From Pseudomonas sp. GD04091 (GTDB taxonomy: Bacteria > Pseudomonadota > Gammaproteobacteria > Pseudomonadales > Pseudomonadaceae), in contig NZ_JAOEBG010000026.1 in the NCBI RefSeq assembly GCF_029836165.1, positions 1 through 64,000 of the forward strand: DNA of 64,000 nucleotides, read 5' to 3'. Below the pieces are notes generated by a model. It made no database searches, was not told the origin of the DNA, and saw only the letters and a list, made by a program, of their open reading frames with translations. Shown here one piece after another: positions 32,772 to 40,374 of the stretch. The position numbers were made by a program, and so were the translations under genes. Within the stretch, counting starts at the first letter, position 1. Every line of letters begins with the position of its first letter.

Positions 32772-33379
32772 GATAAAGATTTAATCCGGAGCACGGTGGT
32801 GGTAGAGCAGTTCGCGTGCCTTGCCGTGGCCCGGATACCCAGGCCGGCGCCCAGCAGCTCTTTCACCCGCTCGTGCAGCTCCTCGTCAACCGGTCGGCCC
32901 TGGTACTTACCTGCCGCTTTGGCCTTCTGGATGCCCTGAGCCTGGCGCTCACGGCGCTGCTCGTAATCCTTCCTGGCGATCGCCGCCATCATCTCCACCA
33001 GCATCGAATTGATGGCGGCCAGCATCCGGCCGGTGAATTCGTCGCCTTGCGTGTCACGCATCCCCTGATGGCTGGTGGGCAGATCGAGCGCGACGATGCG
33101 CAGGCCTTTCGCATCGATCGCACCTTTGAGCTTGGCCCAGTCGTTGGCAGGGAGGCGGGAGAGGCGGTCGATGGATTCGACAAGGAGCACATCCCCCTTG
33201 CGGGCATCCTTGAGCAGGCGCAGCAACTCAGGTCGATCCGCAGCGGCGCCGCTGGCGTTCTCCAGGTACTCGCAGGCGATGACCTTGTTATGGTCGCTGG
33301 CGAACTTTTCCAGGGAGGCCCGGGCGCGGCCGGCATCTTGCTCGTCGGTGGATGCTCGAAGGTAGGCGCGGATGAACAT
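32756..33379 (-). CDS. Serine recombinase of the resolvase/invertase family
   Basis: This 207-aa protein has the nucleophile Ser10 in YLRASTDEQD, a catalytic arginine region VESIDRLSR, and a long helix leading to a C-terminal helix-turn-helix (GIRATARHANCSTTTVLRI). It may resolve, invert or regulate DNA near the hairpin-rich region just upstream of its start. It is the second recombinase of the element. Confidence 0.92.
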   Translation of the reverse strand: MFIRAYLRASTDEQDAGRARASLEKFASDHNKVIACEYLENASGAAADRPELLRLLKDARKGDVLLVESIDRLSRLPANDWAKLKGAIDAKGLRIVALDLPTSHQGMRDTQGDEFTGRMLAAINSMLVEMMAAIARKDYEQRRERQAQGIQKAKAAGKYQGRPVDEELHERVKELLGAGLGIRATARHANCSTTTVLRIKSLSQSAD

Positions 33380-33601
33380 AGGGCAACCTGTATCAGTTAG
33401 GGTGTTGTCCTAACAATGTTGCATTTTGGGTGGTACTTATCAAGCGGAAAGGCTGATAAAGGCTCGATTTGCCCGTATCAGCCTGGGCATACTCGAAAAA
33501 CCGAGTGTCTCGTGGGAGGAGGGACTACGCTGCCTGGCACTAGTTGACTGAGCGTTAGGCCCAGGAGTGCCGGGCCCGCAAGAGCGCACAGGGTTAGCTA
33601 C
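33380..33601. other. Hairpin-rich gap upstream of the serine recombinase
   Basis: This 222-bp non-coding stretch has four inverted repeats: GTTAGG/CCTAAC (33396-33414), GGCTGATA/TATCAGCC (33451-33483), ACTCG/CGAGT (33491-33506) and GGCCC/GGGCC (33558-33576). It may contain recombination sites for the serine recombinase, its operator, or terminators for the leftward operon. Confidence 0.55.
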
Positions 33602-34084
33602 TCAGCCTTGGATTTTTATGAAAACCTGATCGGCAGAAAACCCGTAAAAGTTTGCGACTGACTGCTTGGCGGTTTGTAGGTCGATCGCCAGATTCCCAAA
33701 GTCGGGCGCGCGCGGCCCGACCGGTATTTCAACCCACTTCAGCTCAGCTTCAAAACGCGTAACCGCTTTGGTTTGAATCGACTCCAGGCTGATGATTCCC
33801 TCATCTATCAGCTTCCAGGCGGTGAAAAAGTGACCGGGCTTAGCCGAATACGCACCAATGCCGATGCTCCGCTTGGCCAGCCCATCAACCTCAGACACCG
33901 ACCACTCTTTTACTTTTAGTACGTACCCTCCGTGATCATTTGCACCACCAGTGCCATCACCGTTGTAGATGCATACATACTTTACGTCAGTAAGCTGGAC
34001 GCCATCGGAGAGCTCCACTTCGAACCACCTTTTCTTCTGATCAACCCACTTTTCATCCGTTTTCACAAGCAGAACGTAGCTCAT
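33602..34084 (-). CDS. Hypothetical protein, last gene of the leftward operon
   Basis: This 160-aa protein begins MSYVLLVKTDEKWVDQKKRW after a GGAGAG site. It has no signal peptide or membrane segment and is predicted to be largely beta. I do not recognise it. It lies 52 bp after the gpI-like gene, where a lambdoid phage would have the central tail fibre gene J, but is far too short for that. A longer in-frame start overlapping gpI (34198) is less likely. Confidence 0.7.
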   Translation of the reverse strand: MSYVLLVKTDEKWVDQKKRWFEVELSDGVQLTDVKYVCIYNGDGTGGANDHGGYVLKVKEWSVSEVDGLAKRSIGIGAYSAKPGHFFTAWKLIDEGIISLESIQTKAVTRFEAELKWVEIPVGPRAPDFGNLAIDLQTAKQSVANFYGFSADQVFIKIQG

Positions 34085-34136
34085 ACATAACTCTCCAAAT
34101 TGGGCTTTTCGAAAGGCATATTTTACAGCGTCGATG

Positions 34137-34760
34137 TCAAGCTTTGTCTTCGGCGTAGATCGAAGCGGAGATGATCGCTCCACCCCATCGGCGCTCACCG
34201 ATGCAGATCGGCACCGGGTTGCCGCTGGCGGTGGTGTTCTTGGCGCTGCCGAAGGCGTAGGACGGCAAGTTTTCAGGCGCGCCGCTTTGCGATAGCCCTT
34301 TGGCCTGTGGGCTGAGCATCTGAATAACGCCGCCCACCATCATTGATGCGCCCATCGTTATCAACGCTGAGCCGAACGGAGCACCGGCGCCGAACGTGCC
34401 TCCAGTAATGACAAGCCCGACCACGACCATCACGGCGCCCACGATGGTCTGCAGGGTACCCCCGCGTTTGCTCCCACCAACTACGGGCACGATCCGGATC
34501 TCACTGGCGCCGCCACGCTCGAAGTCCTCTTCGCCGACATTCTTTCTATTGCGGAATATCGCGAATCGCATACCAAGTGCTTCCAGCCGTTTGATCTCCT
34601 GCTCAAAGCCTTGCAGCGTTGCCTTCAAGGCTCGGAACACCTCCCAGGTGTTTTGGCTGTCTAGCAGGTAGTCCTTCTTGCGGAAGAATTTACGAATCAG
34701 TGGCCCGGACAGGTAAACGGTGGTCATGGTAGGTGTGTTTCGGACTTGGGCAGCCATCAT
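34137..34760 (-). CDS. Lambda gpI-like tail assembly protein
   Basis: This 207-aa protein resembles lambda tail protein I along its length: YLSGPLIRKFFRK near the N-terminus (lambda LYGDLQRFGRR), IRIVPVVGGSKRGGTLQTIVGA, then the glycine-rich hydrophobic GSALITMGASMMVGGVIQML, and NPVPICIGERRWGG near the end. In lambda, gpI acts in tail tip assembly between gpK and gpJ. Here no other lambdoid tail gene is recognised beside it. It overlaps the upstream gene by 4 bp (ATGA). Confidence 0.85.
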   Translation of the reverse strand: MMAAQVRNTPTMTTVYLSGPLIRKFFRKKDYLLDSQNTWEVFRALKATLQGFEQEIKRLEALGMRFAIFRNRKNVGEEDFERGGASEIRIVPVVGGSKRGGTLQTIVGAVMVVVGLVITGGTFGAGAPFGSALITMGASMMVGGVIQMLSPQAKGLSQSGAPENLPSYAFGSAKNTTASGNPVPICIGERRWGGAIISASIYAEDKA

Positions 34761-35098
34761 GGGTTCTCCTTGGGCATGGGCAGGTACACGCCGAGTCGGC
34801 GAGCTAACATCTCACGGCTCTGCAGGCCCTGGATGCGGATAGCCTTCTCACGGGCAGGATCAGGGTTCCAAGCGGCGCAGTGGCAGGCCGATACCGCCTT
34901 CACGCCGCGGTAAGATCCGCGCAGCAGGTCGGCTGAGATGCGTGCTTCCTCTTCGGTGAAAAATGGACCGTCTATGTCGACGTGGCGACCACGCTGCACG
35001 CACTGCACATTCCAAACGTCATAGCCGCTCACGGCTATGGGATTGACGGCGAAGTCGCCAGTTTTGCACGCCTCGCTGAATCGATCTTTGTAGCTCAT
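34757..35098 (-). CDS. Hypothetical protein of the leftward operon
   Basis: This 113-aa protein (MSYKDRFSEACKTGDFAVNP...) has two close cysteines in SACHCAAWNPDP and a short helical C-terminus. Its start overlaps the stop of the 281-aa gene by one base, and its stop overlaps the gpI-like start. I do not recognise it. Confidence 0.72.
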   Translation of the reverse strand: MSYKDRFSEACKTGDFAVNPIAVSGYDVWNVQCVQRGRHVDIDGPFFTEEEARISADLLRGSYRGVKAVSACHCAAWNPDPAREKAIRIQGLQSREMLARRLGVYLPMPKENP

Positions 35099-35943
35099 CA
35101 GGCCGTCTCCACAGAGGTCTGCTGCTTCATTCGCTCAGCCATCTCAAGCGGCATGGGGGTGGTGCTTGGAAGCTCCAGCGGAATCGGCTTGAGCCACTCG
35201 ATCAGATCCACCAGGCCCTGGCTCACCTTGGTCAGCGAACCGATCTCAGCCGTCTTGCTGTCGAGCTCTACCCCGGCCCGAATGACGTCATGGCCCAGGG
35301 TTTGGACCATATGCAACAGGTCGCGCATACCGCCGGCCAGACGGCCCAATGTCAGAACGGCGTCGGCATGATTTACGGCGATGCCGGCGGCGCCGAGCTG
35401 GATCAACTGCTCGTTGGTGAAACCGCTGAGGCGGGCAGGTCCGCGCAGGACTGCGGCGATGATGCGCTGTTCACGGCCTAGGCGAATCTCGCTCATGAGC
35501 TCGGAGCGGTCTTTGGAGGCCAGGTCATAGACATAGGCCCTGCACTCGGCATCCATCGCAGCGCCCGCTGCGTCAGTCGACGCCAGTGGCTGAACGGGCA
35601 GCAACTGGGTGGATGCGAAGGTGTGAAGGTTGGTCGCTGTTTCGGCGATGCTGGGCAGAGCTGCTTTAGCAGCGTCGGCGAAGAGGGTGTATGCGTCGAG
35701 CGACTGGCGGGCCTTGGCCGCGGTCGTCAGATCGGCGTTCTCCCGGATTCGCTGAGCCTTGGCGAGCGCGGTCCCGTGCTGATCCATAATCAGGTTCTGT
35801 AGGCGCATGAGTGGGGCAACGTTCGGCCAGAGCGCCCACTTGGTGCCCGGCAGGTTCTGACCTTGATACTGGACGAAGTCGTTTACGAAGGCGCTCGCGT
35901 CGCCGATGCGGGTGAGGGTGCCTGCAGCGTGATTCAGTTGCAT
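35098..35943 (-). CDS. Hypothetical 281-aa helical protein of the leftward operon
   Basis: The largest product of the operon (MQLNHAAGTLTRIGDASAFV...) is alanine- and leucine-rich and predicted mainly helical, with no membrane segment. The C-terminal LKPIPLELPSTTPMPLEMAE is proline-rich. I recognise no domain. It overlaps its neighbours by 10 bp and 1 bp. Confidence 0.72.
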   Translation of the reverse strand: MQLNHAAGTLTRIGDASAFVNDFVQYQGQNLPGTKWALWPNVAPLMRLQNLIMDQHGTALAKAQRIRENADLTTAAKARQSLDAYTLFADAAKAALPSIAETATNLHTFASTQLLPVQPLASTDAAGAAMDAECRAYVYDLASKDRSELMSEIRLGREQRIIAAVLRGPARLSGFTNEQLIQLGAAGIAVNHADAVLTLGRLAGGMRDLLHMVQTLGHDVIRAGVELDSKTAEIGSLTKVSQGLVDLIEWLKPIPLELPSTTPMPLEMAERMKQQTSVETA

Positions 35944-36158
35944 GGTTCGATCCCTTTTGGGGTGGTTTTCTGCTCTGCCTCCAGATCGGAGAACAGGGTT
36001 GCTAGGTCGTTTGTCTTGGCGCCGCTTCCGCCGGCGGCCGCGGCGCTTAGCTCATCCATGATCTTGCTGATTTCCATCACGGCCTGGTCCTCGCTCAGGG
36101 TGGAAACCTGCCTGCGCAGGCCATCAATGCGCTTGCGCGTGCTCATGTCGTGCCTCAA
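35934..36158 (-). CDS. Small hypothetical protein of the leftward operon
   Basis: This 74-aa, highly charged helical protein (MSTRKRIDGLRRQVSTLSED from its second methionine) has a glycine-rich bend in the middle (AAAAGGSGAKT). Starts at 36158 and 36146 are both possible; both overlap the upstream gene. Function unknown. Confidence 0.65.
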   Translation of the reverse strand: MRHDMSTRKRIDGLRRQVSTLSEDQAVMEISKIMDELSAAAAGGSGAKTNDLATLFSDLEAEQKTTPKGIEPCN

Positions 36159-36549
36159 TGGCTTGTTGATATAGGGTGGCCGCGTAATCAGGAACGGAGG
36201 TGCCCGCAGGGGGCTGGCGGGCCATGACCGCTCCTGGCGTGGGGAATGTCATATCGAGAAGGCCGGCCGGGCTCCTACGACCCAGGCGCTCGGTATTGCG
36301 GGTGTGCTGGACGATAGCCAGGGCAAGTTCCTGCGCCTGATCACTGTCCATCGCCGTGAAGGGGAAGAAGAACGATGCGGGATGCCCTTGGATTCGATAT
36401 GCCAAGACGTGACCCGTTTGGTCAGGGAGATCCATCTGCCCGGCGGATGCGTCCACAACGGTCAGCGTGACCAGATGCACCGGCTCTTCATTTGCACCGA
36501 TGAGCGCTGCCAGGCGTTTCACCTCAGAACGGAGGCTGCGCGCATTCAT
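36124..36549 (-). CDS. Hypothetical protein of the leftward operon
   Basis: This 141-aa protein (MNARSLRSEVKRLAALIGAN...) has a strand-rich centre (HLVTLTVVDASAGQMDL, then HVLAYRIQGHPASFFFPF). It overlaps the DUF5681 gene by 4 bp. I do not recognise it. Confidence 0.7.
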   Translation of the reverse strand: MNARSLRSEVKRLAALIGANEEPVHLVTLTVVDASAGQMDLPDQTGHVLAYRIQGHPASFFFPFTAMDSDQAQELALAIVQHTRNTERLGRRSPAGLLDMTFPTPGAVMARQPPAGTSVPDYAATLYQQAIEARHEHAQAH

Positions 36550-37001
36550 CGCTGCATCTCCTCGATCTGCTCGCGCAACTCCTCGACGGCTTTTTGGAGC
36601 TCCTCCACTTCAATCACTTTGGCAACTGAGCTGAGTGCTTCGATCAGGTGGCGGCCTTGATCCGGCGGCAACTCGCCTGAAGCGATGGCCCGCAGGATGG
36701 ATTTCGCCGCGCTGGGCAGGTCGGAGTCATCCAGGTCGAACAGCACGGGCTCAGCGGTGGCTTTGACTGGCGGCACCAAGCGTTCAAGGATCAACCGGCA
36801 CGCCTGCATATCACCCTTCTTGGCAGCGGCTAGCACCCTCTTGGTTACGGCCTCCGCCCCCTCGGCAAGGCGCGCCCGGATGGTCTGGGTCTGGCCTGAT
36901 CTGCCGCCCGGGTTACCGCTATGGCCTGGGGCAAACGTGCCGTTCCCGCGGCGGCTATTAGGGCTTGGCGCGCAGGGCTGCACCTGATCTTTCTGATTCA
37001 A
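36546..37001 (-). CDS. DUF5681 domain protein
   Basis: This 151-aa protein has the DUF5681 signature near the N-terminus (GTFAPGHSGNPGGRSG), a helical middle (ITKRVLAAAKKGDMQAC-like segment) and a charged C-terminal coiled coil (VEELQKAVEELREQIEEMQ). DUF5681 proteins are common in phages and islands, sometimes near terminase genes, but the role is not settled. It lies in the packed leftward operon. Confidence 0.8.
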   Translation of the reverse strand: MNQKDQVQPCAPSPNSRRGNGTFAPGHSGNPGGRSGQTQTIRARLAEGAEAVTKRVLAAAKKGDMQACRLILERLVPPVKATAEPVLFDLDDSDLPSAAKSILRAIASGELPPDQGRHLIEALSSVAKVIEVEELQKAVEELREQIEEMQR

Positions 37002-37011
37002 GGCGCGCCCC

Positions 37012-37722
37012 TTAAGCAGCGCCGCTCAGGCCGCGAATGACATCAGGATCAGCATTGACCAGGAACTCGGCTCGATCACCTGCCGCCTCGATCTGCGTGA
37101 CCAACTCAGCGCCCGTGACCTCAACAACCAAGCGGAAGGCCTTGCTCACTGCCTTGGTCGCAGAATCGAGGTCTTCGCCTTCCTGGGTGATCAAGGCAAA
37201 CGCTTCCGGGTTCGCGCGCTCCAGAGTGACGTTGGCGATACGGCGGTGTTCTGCGTCACTAAGCCCGGACAGGAAGGGGGGGAGGCGCAAAACTGCCTCG
37301 GTGAGGCGCGGCTGCTCGCCGGTGAGCAGCAGCAGCCGTCGCGCGCTTGCGTCATCCATGGAGCTCAGCTTGCGAGCAATTTCCATGTCGATCAGCGGGG
37401 TGGAAGTATCGCCATCGCGATAGGGGGGCACGGACGACAGGCGATTCATCCGCTGCTGATAGTCGCTCCGCAGCGCCTCCAGGCGCGTCGAGAACTTGGC
37501 CAAGCTGCGTAGACTGTCCACGCCGGCTGATTTGCGGTCATCGCGCTTCGCCTCGGCGCTCAGGCGGGAGTCGCTGGTGATCCGGCCGAGGCGCAGGCCG
37601 GTGTGCTCAACCTCGCGGCCGGCTGCCTTGGCGATGTTGTAGAGCTCGCTGGTCTGGTCGCCCTGCCAGACGGCTAGGATTCGGTCCCGGCCGTTCACAA
37701 TCGTGGTGATCTTCTCGAACAT
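37012..37722 (-). CDS. Hypothetical 236-aa protein of the leftward operon
   Basis: MFEKITTIVNGRDRILAVWQ begins a predicted helical protein with no membrane segment and many charged residues. I do not recognise it. It ends 10 bp before the DUF5681 gene and starts 19 bp after the short gene upstream. Confidence 0.72.
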   Translation of the reverse strand: MFEKITTIVNGRDRILAVWQGDQTSELYNIAKAAGREVEHTGLRLGRITSDSRLSAEAKRDDRKSAGVDSLRSLAKFSTRLEALRSDYQQRMNRLSSVPPYRDGDTSTPLIDMEIARKLSSMDDASARRLLLLTGEQPRLTEAVLRLPPFLSGLSDAEHRRIANVTLERANPEAFALITQEGEDLDSATKAVSKAFRLVVEVTGAELVTQIEAAGDRAEFLVNADPDVIRGLSGAA

Positions 37723-37741
37723 ATGGTTCTCCTTGGTGAGG

Positions 37742-37909
37742 TCAGGCCGGGAGGCTCATTACTGGTCGCTGCTCGGTGAGCGCGATCAGCAATGCATTGG
37801 CGTGCACGTCGCCTTTCCCAGCGGCATCGCGCAGGCGTGCCCAGGCCGCATTCACTTCGGCGATGGTTGGCTTGATCTGCTGGCCGCGGGCCTTGGTGGG
37901 GGCTGTCAT
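37742..37909 (-). CDS. Short hypothetical protein, first gene of the leftward operon
   Basis: A 55-aa open frame reads MTAPTKARGQQIKPTIAEVN, continues through AAWARLRDAAGKGDVHANAL and ends in VMSLPA. The codon use is coding-like and the reading frame fits tightly before the 236-aa gene. It has no known domain. The stretch upstream is a 770-bp non-coding region, so the operon promoter probably lies there. Confidence 0.6.
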   Translation of the reverse strand: MTAPTKARGQQIKPTIAEVNAAWARLRDAAGKGDVHANALLIALTEQRPVMSLPA

Positions 37910-38074
37910 GGGGCATTCCTCTGATAGCTGTTGAAAGCCTTGCAGAGGTCAAATTAGGCTGTATCTGGTTTTGTATCCAGTGCTTTATGGGTGTACCCCA
38001 GATGCTACACGTAACGGGACACAACGGGACGAATAGGCCTAGATTTCAGACGTTCCGGATGGCTATTTTCGTTG
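37910..38074. other. Probable promoter region of the leftward operon
   Basis: This AT-richer stretch (around 37,950-38,000) lies upstream of the first leftward gene and next to the inverted-repeat array. No gene is seen and no clear -35/-10 pair is claimed. Confidence 0.35.
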
Positions 38075-38585
38075 CACTTAGTTGCGGCAACCCTAAGTGA
38101 TACGTCTCTCGCATGACTTGCGAGGGAAGTGGCGCAGGAGGCGAGGAAACTACGAAGGTTTCGTAGTAAGGAGTTGCCGTCTCAGCCTTACCCAGGTGGT
38201 GACACAGGTCCGCACCGCTGGTGGAAACCTCGCGCCACAAAATGAGGAGGTTCGGTTTCGTGGCGCGCGAACTACCTGAATGCCGGCAGTTTCGAGGTGG
38301 TCCACCAGTGGTGGGGAACAACCCAAGTGTTGGGTAGTTAAATTGCCGGGATTCAGGGTAATTGCCGACTCCGCATTTTTGCGGACACCCCGGCCACCAG
38401 GTGAACGATTCGTTCACCCCCAGCGGGGGAACACCCGGCGAGCAGAAGGGGTTCGATTTGAAATCGCTCCCACACACTATTGGTGGTTGGATGAAGCGGC
38501 AGGGGGCGCAGTTCGCCGGCCCCCACCCATGGCTTACATGTGAGCCACGATCACCTCTACCTGCTCTGGCCTGCTGTCAGGGCAG
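38075..38585. repeat. Array of about a dozen different small inverted repeats
   Basis: In 510 bp there are many non-identical hairpins, most with a 3-nt loop. Examples: 38075-38099; CTCGCA/TGCGAG 38108-38124; ACTACGAA-GGT-TTCGTAGT 38149-38167; CACC-GCT-GGTG 38213-38223; CGCGCCAC/GTGGCGCG 38231-38267; CCACC-AGT-GGTGG 38302-38314; ACCCAA-GTG-TTGGGT 38321-38335; TCCGCA-TTTT-TGCGGA 38370-38385; GGTGAACG-ATT-CGTTCACC 38400-38418; CCCCC-AGC-GGGGG 38417-38429; CGATT-TGA-AATCG 38454-38466; 38531-38546; 38561-38585. No convincing gene covers it. It may be a large structured RNA or a DNA site. Confidence 0.7.
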
Positions 38586-38679
38586 GGGGGGCAGACCGGC
38601 CAGTTGATCCGAATCAGACGAAATGGTCTGTCTCGGTTTGTGGTCCGAGGGTCTGGCTTCAAAGTGGGAGATAGTTCGG

Positions 38680-39018
38680 TTAGCTGGGATTCCACAGAAG
38701 TTTGATGGCAACGGTCATTGCCATGAACGAGATGACCCACATGATGATAGGTCCTGAGGCCCCCTTGAACTTGAAGCCGAAGCCTTCAAACTCGATTGCG
38801 CCGGACGTCTGTTCCAAGAACATCACCAGGCCCAGGGCGGCCAGCGCTGCACAAGGAAGGCCCACGACCGCAGCAAAGTGGTTGGTCATCACCTGGAATA
38901 GCTCAGTGGTGTTGAGCATTGAGTTGCCGACGCCATAAAGGAATGCGCCTGCAAACAGCGCCCCACCCGTCAATACCAGGCAGCGTGCTATGAAGCTGAG
39001 TCGAGCCCGATCAGTCAT
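38680..39018 (-). CDS. Small three-helix membrane protein
   Basis: This 112-aa protein (MTDRARLSFIARCLVLTGGA...) has hydrophobic helices at about residues 10-32, 45-66 and 90-108, with a short glycine/phenylalanine-rich stretch between (FEGFGFKFKGASGP). It is conserved-looking but not recognised. It lies between the two inverted-repeat arrays. Confidence 0.7.
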   Translation of the reverse strand: MTDRARLSFIARCLVLTGGALFAGAFLYGVGNSMLNTTELFQVMTNHFAAVVGLPCAALAALGLVMFLEQTSGAIEFEGFGFKFKGASGPIIMWVISFMAMTVAIKLLWNPS

Positions 39019-39391
39019 GATGACTCCTGGCCACTATTGGTGATCTAGGCTCAACATAGTCGATTCTGGAGGGGAGTGCGGCTTGGGTTGGCTCCGGCCT
39101 GGAAAGTAATCAGTCGAGTCGACTGATTTTGGTAGTTTCGGGCTCCGGCGAGAGATGGCGGAAAATCTACCGGCATCTCGATGTGCTCAGATCTGAGCGC
39201 ATCTCCCGGCCTGGCAATGCCCTCAAACTTGAGGAGATCTGAGCAGCTTTGCTCACATCTCGCCGGCCCGCTGCTACGGAGATCCGTCCAGCTTTGGACG
39301 CACCGGCCTGGTCCATCCAGAAATGGATACATCTCCAATCTGAGGAAGTGTGAGGGTGCCAGGCCTGATGATCTGGGCCTGGCTGGCCATC
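39019..39391. repeat. Second inverted-repeat array (N3-CA-N4-TG-N3 units)
   Basis: Five 14-bp inverted repeats share one format, three variable bases plus CA, four loop bases, TG plus the three complementary bases: GCTCA-GATC-TGAGC (39185), CCTCA-AACT-TGAGG (39221), GAGCA-GCTT-TGCTC (39241), GTCCA-GCTT-TGGAC (39286), ATCCA-GAAA-TGGAT (39315). Spacers repeat CATCTC and CCGGCC boxes. A 21-bp palindrome with 10-bp arms AATCAGTCGA lies at 39108-39128, and CCAGGCC/GGCCTGG at 39359-39382. The outer pairs differ but always match. No convincing gene covers the stretch. Confidence 0.75.
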
Positions 39392-39661
39392 TTAGCCGCG
39401 TGCGTCCCGCCCTGGCTCATCTTCGGCTACCCGGAAGCGCCAGTAGCGGTCAGGCTTCACCCAGACCACATTGTCGGGGGTGAGCTTTCGAAACGCAGCG
39501 AGAACACCTTTGCCGAGCACCTGGTTGCCGTCCGCATTCTCGATGAGAAGCTCCTCATGCCCAGATTTGACAATGTGGTCAACGACATCGTCTTGGTAGA
39601 CGCACGCGTCGCGCTCGATCTCGGCAAGCATCCACTGCGCAACTACCGCAGCGTCCATCAT
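39392..39661 (-). CDS. DUF6953-like small protein
   Basis: This 89-aa protein (MMDAAVVAQWMLAEIERDAC...) contains VYQDDVVDHIV, then ADGNQVLGKGVLAAFRKLT and VVWVKPDRYWRFRVAEDEPG, which looks like the DUF6953 group of unknown function. Its start overlaps the stop of the YodC-like gene by 4 bp, so the two form an operon. Confidence 0.72.
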   Translation of the reverse strand: MMDAAVVAQWMLAEIERDACVYQDDVVDHIVKSGHEELLIENADGNQVLGKGVLAAFRKLTPDNVVWVKPDRYWRFRVAEDEPGRDARG

Positions 39662-39846
39662 TTCGCCTCTAGGGTTGTGCTCTCCAACGAATCAGTCTTA
39701 AACCGACCGTTCTCTAGCTTCTTCCCAGCAAACCACTGACACATGTAGTAGTCGTTGTTAGGTTCCTTGTGTTGGACGGTCATCGCAGGACCGCCCGACT
39801 TCAATTTAACGATATCGCCAACCGCGAACTTGTTTTCTGTAGACAT
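39658..39846 (-). CDS. YodC-like (DUF2158) small protein
   Basis: This 62-aa protein contains FAVGDIVKLKSGGPAMTVQ and YMCQWFAGKKLENGRF, the pattern of the YodC/DUF2158 family, a small beta-barrel-like protein of unknown function often found on islands and phages. It heads a two-gene leftward operon. Confidence 0.8.
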   Translation of the reverse strand: MSTENKFAVGDIVKLKSGGPAMTVQHKEPNNDYYMCQWFAGKKLENGRFKTDSLESTTLEAK

Positions 39847-40051
39847 GACTTTCTAATCCTAGTGAGCAGGGACATCCCTGTTTCTTCCACATAGGGCCTT
39901 GGTCAGGTGATTTCAAGTGGCCACTATGTGCTGTCGGGGCTTATGCGTTGCAGTGCATCTATCGGACCTGCAAAAAAATTGCACCCCAGCACTTGCGTTA
40001 CCACTCACAATGATCCATTGTTGGTTCGTCGTAAGTGGTAACGGAGACTGT

Positions 40052-40282
40052 ATGAGCGATTCAGAGAACCCAAAGCAGCCCCTATCGGCAGCAGAGCGTC
40101 AAAGGCTCTTCAAGGAGCGTCAGCGCGAAGCAGGCTTTCGACATACCTCAGTATGGATTCACACGGAAACGGAGCAGGAAGGGCGCCAGGCGGCGCTAGA
40201 TGGCAAGCCACTCAAGCCACAGGGGAGCAAAGACCCCATCAGTTGGGCGATCGGGTGGTTGAACGAGAAGGGCAAGCAGTAA
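40052..40282 (+). CDS. Small hypothetical protein
   Basis: This 76-aa charged protein (MSDSENPKQPLSAAERQRLF...) follows an ACGGAG ribosome site. The segment RQREAGFRHTSVWIHTETEQ resembles small helical/ribbon-helix-helix-like proteins of plasmids and phages, but I cannot name a family. Further in-frame sequence upstream (to 39917) gives an unlikely N-terminus. Confidence 0.65.
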   Translation: MSDSENPKQPLSAAERQRLFKERQREAGFRHTSVWIHTETEQEGRQAALDGKPLKPQGSKDPISWAIGWLNEKGKQ

Positions 40283-40374
40283 AAAGCGGGACTTTTCCGT
40301 AATTGGAAGGTGGCCAACCCGGTGCAGCAACACCGGGAGGGCCTATCACACGACGACGCTATGAGGCACACGTC

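Noticed and set aside
38046..38477. Open frame of 143 codons over the hairpin array
   Set aside because: Proline/serine-rich translation with no start context; inverted repeats explain the sequence better.
38075..39345. CRISPR array
   Set aside because: The repeated units differ in sequence, the spacing is uneven, there is no constant direct repeat of 24-40 bp and no cas gene.
39181..39483. Open frame with 15-aa quasi-repeats over the second hairpin array
   Set aside because: The peptide repeats follow from the palindromes and appear on both strands; no ribosome site was found. It stays a possible alternative.
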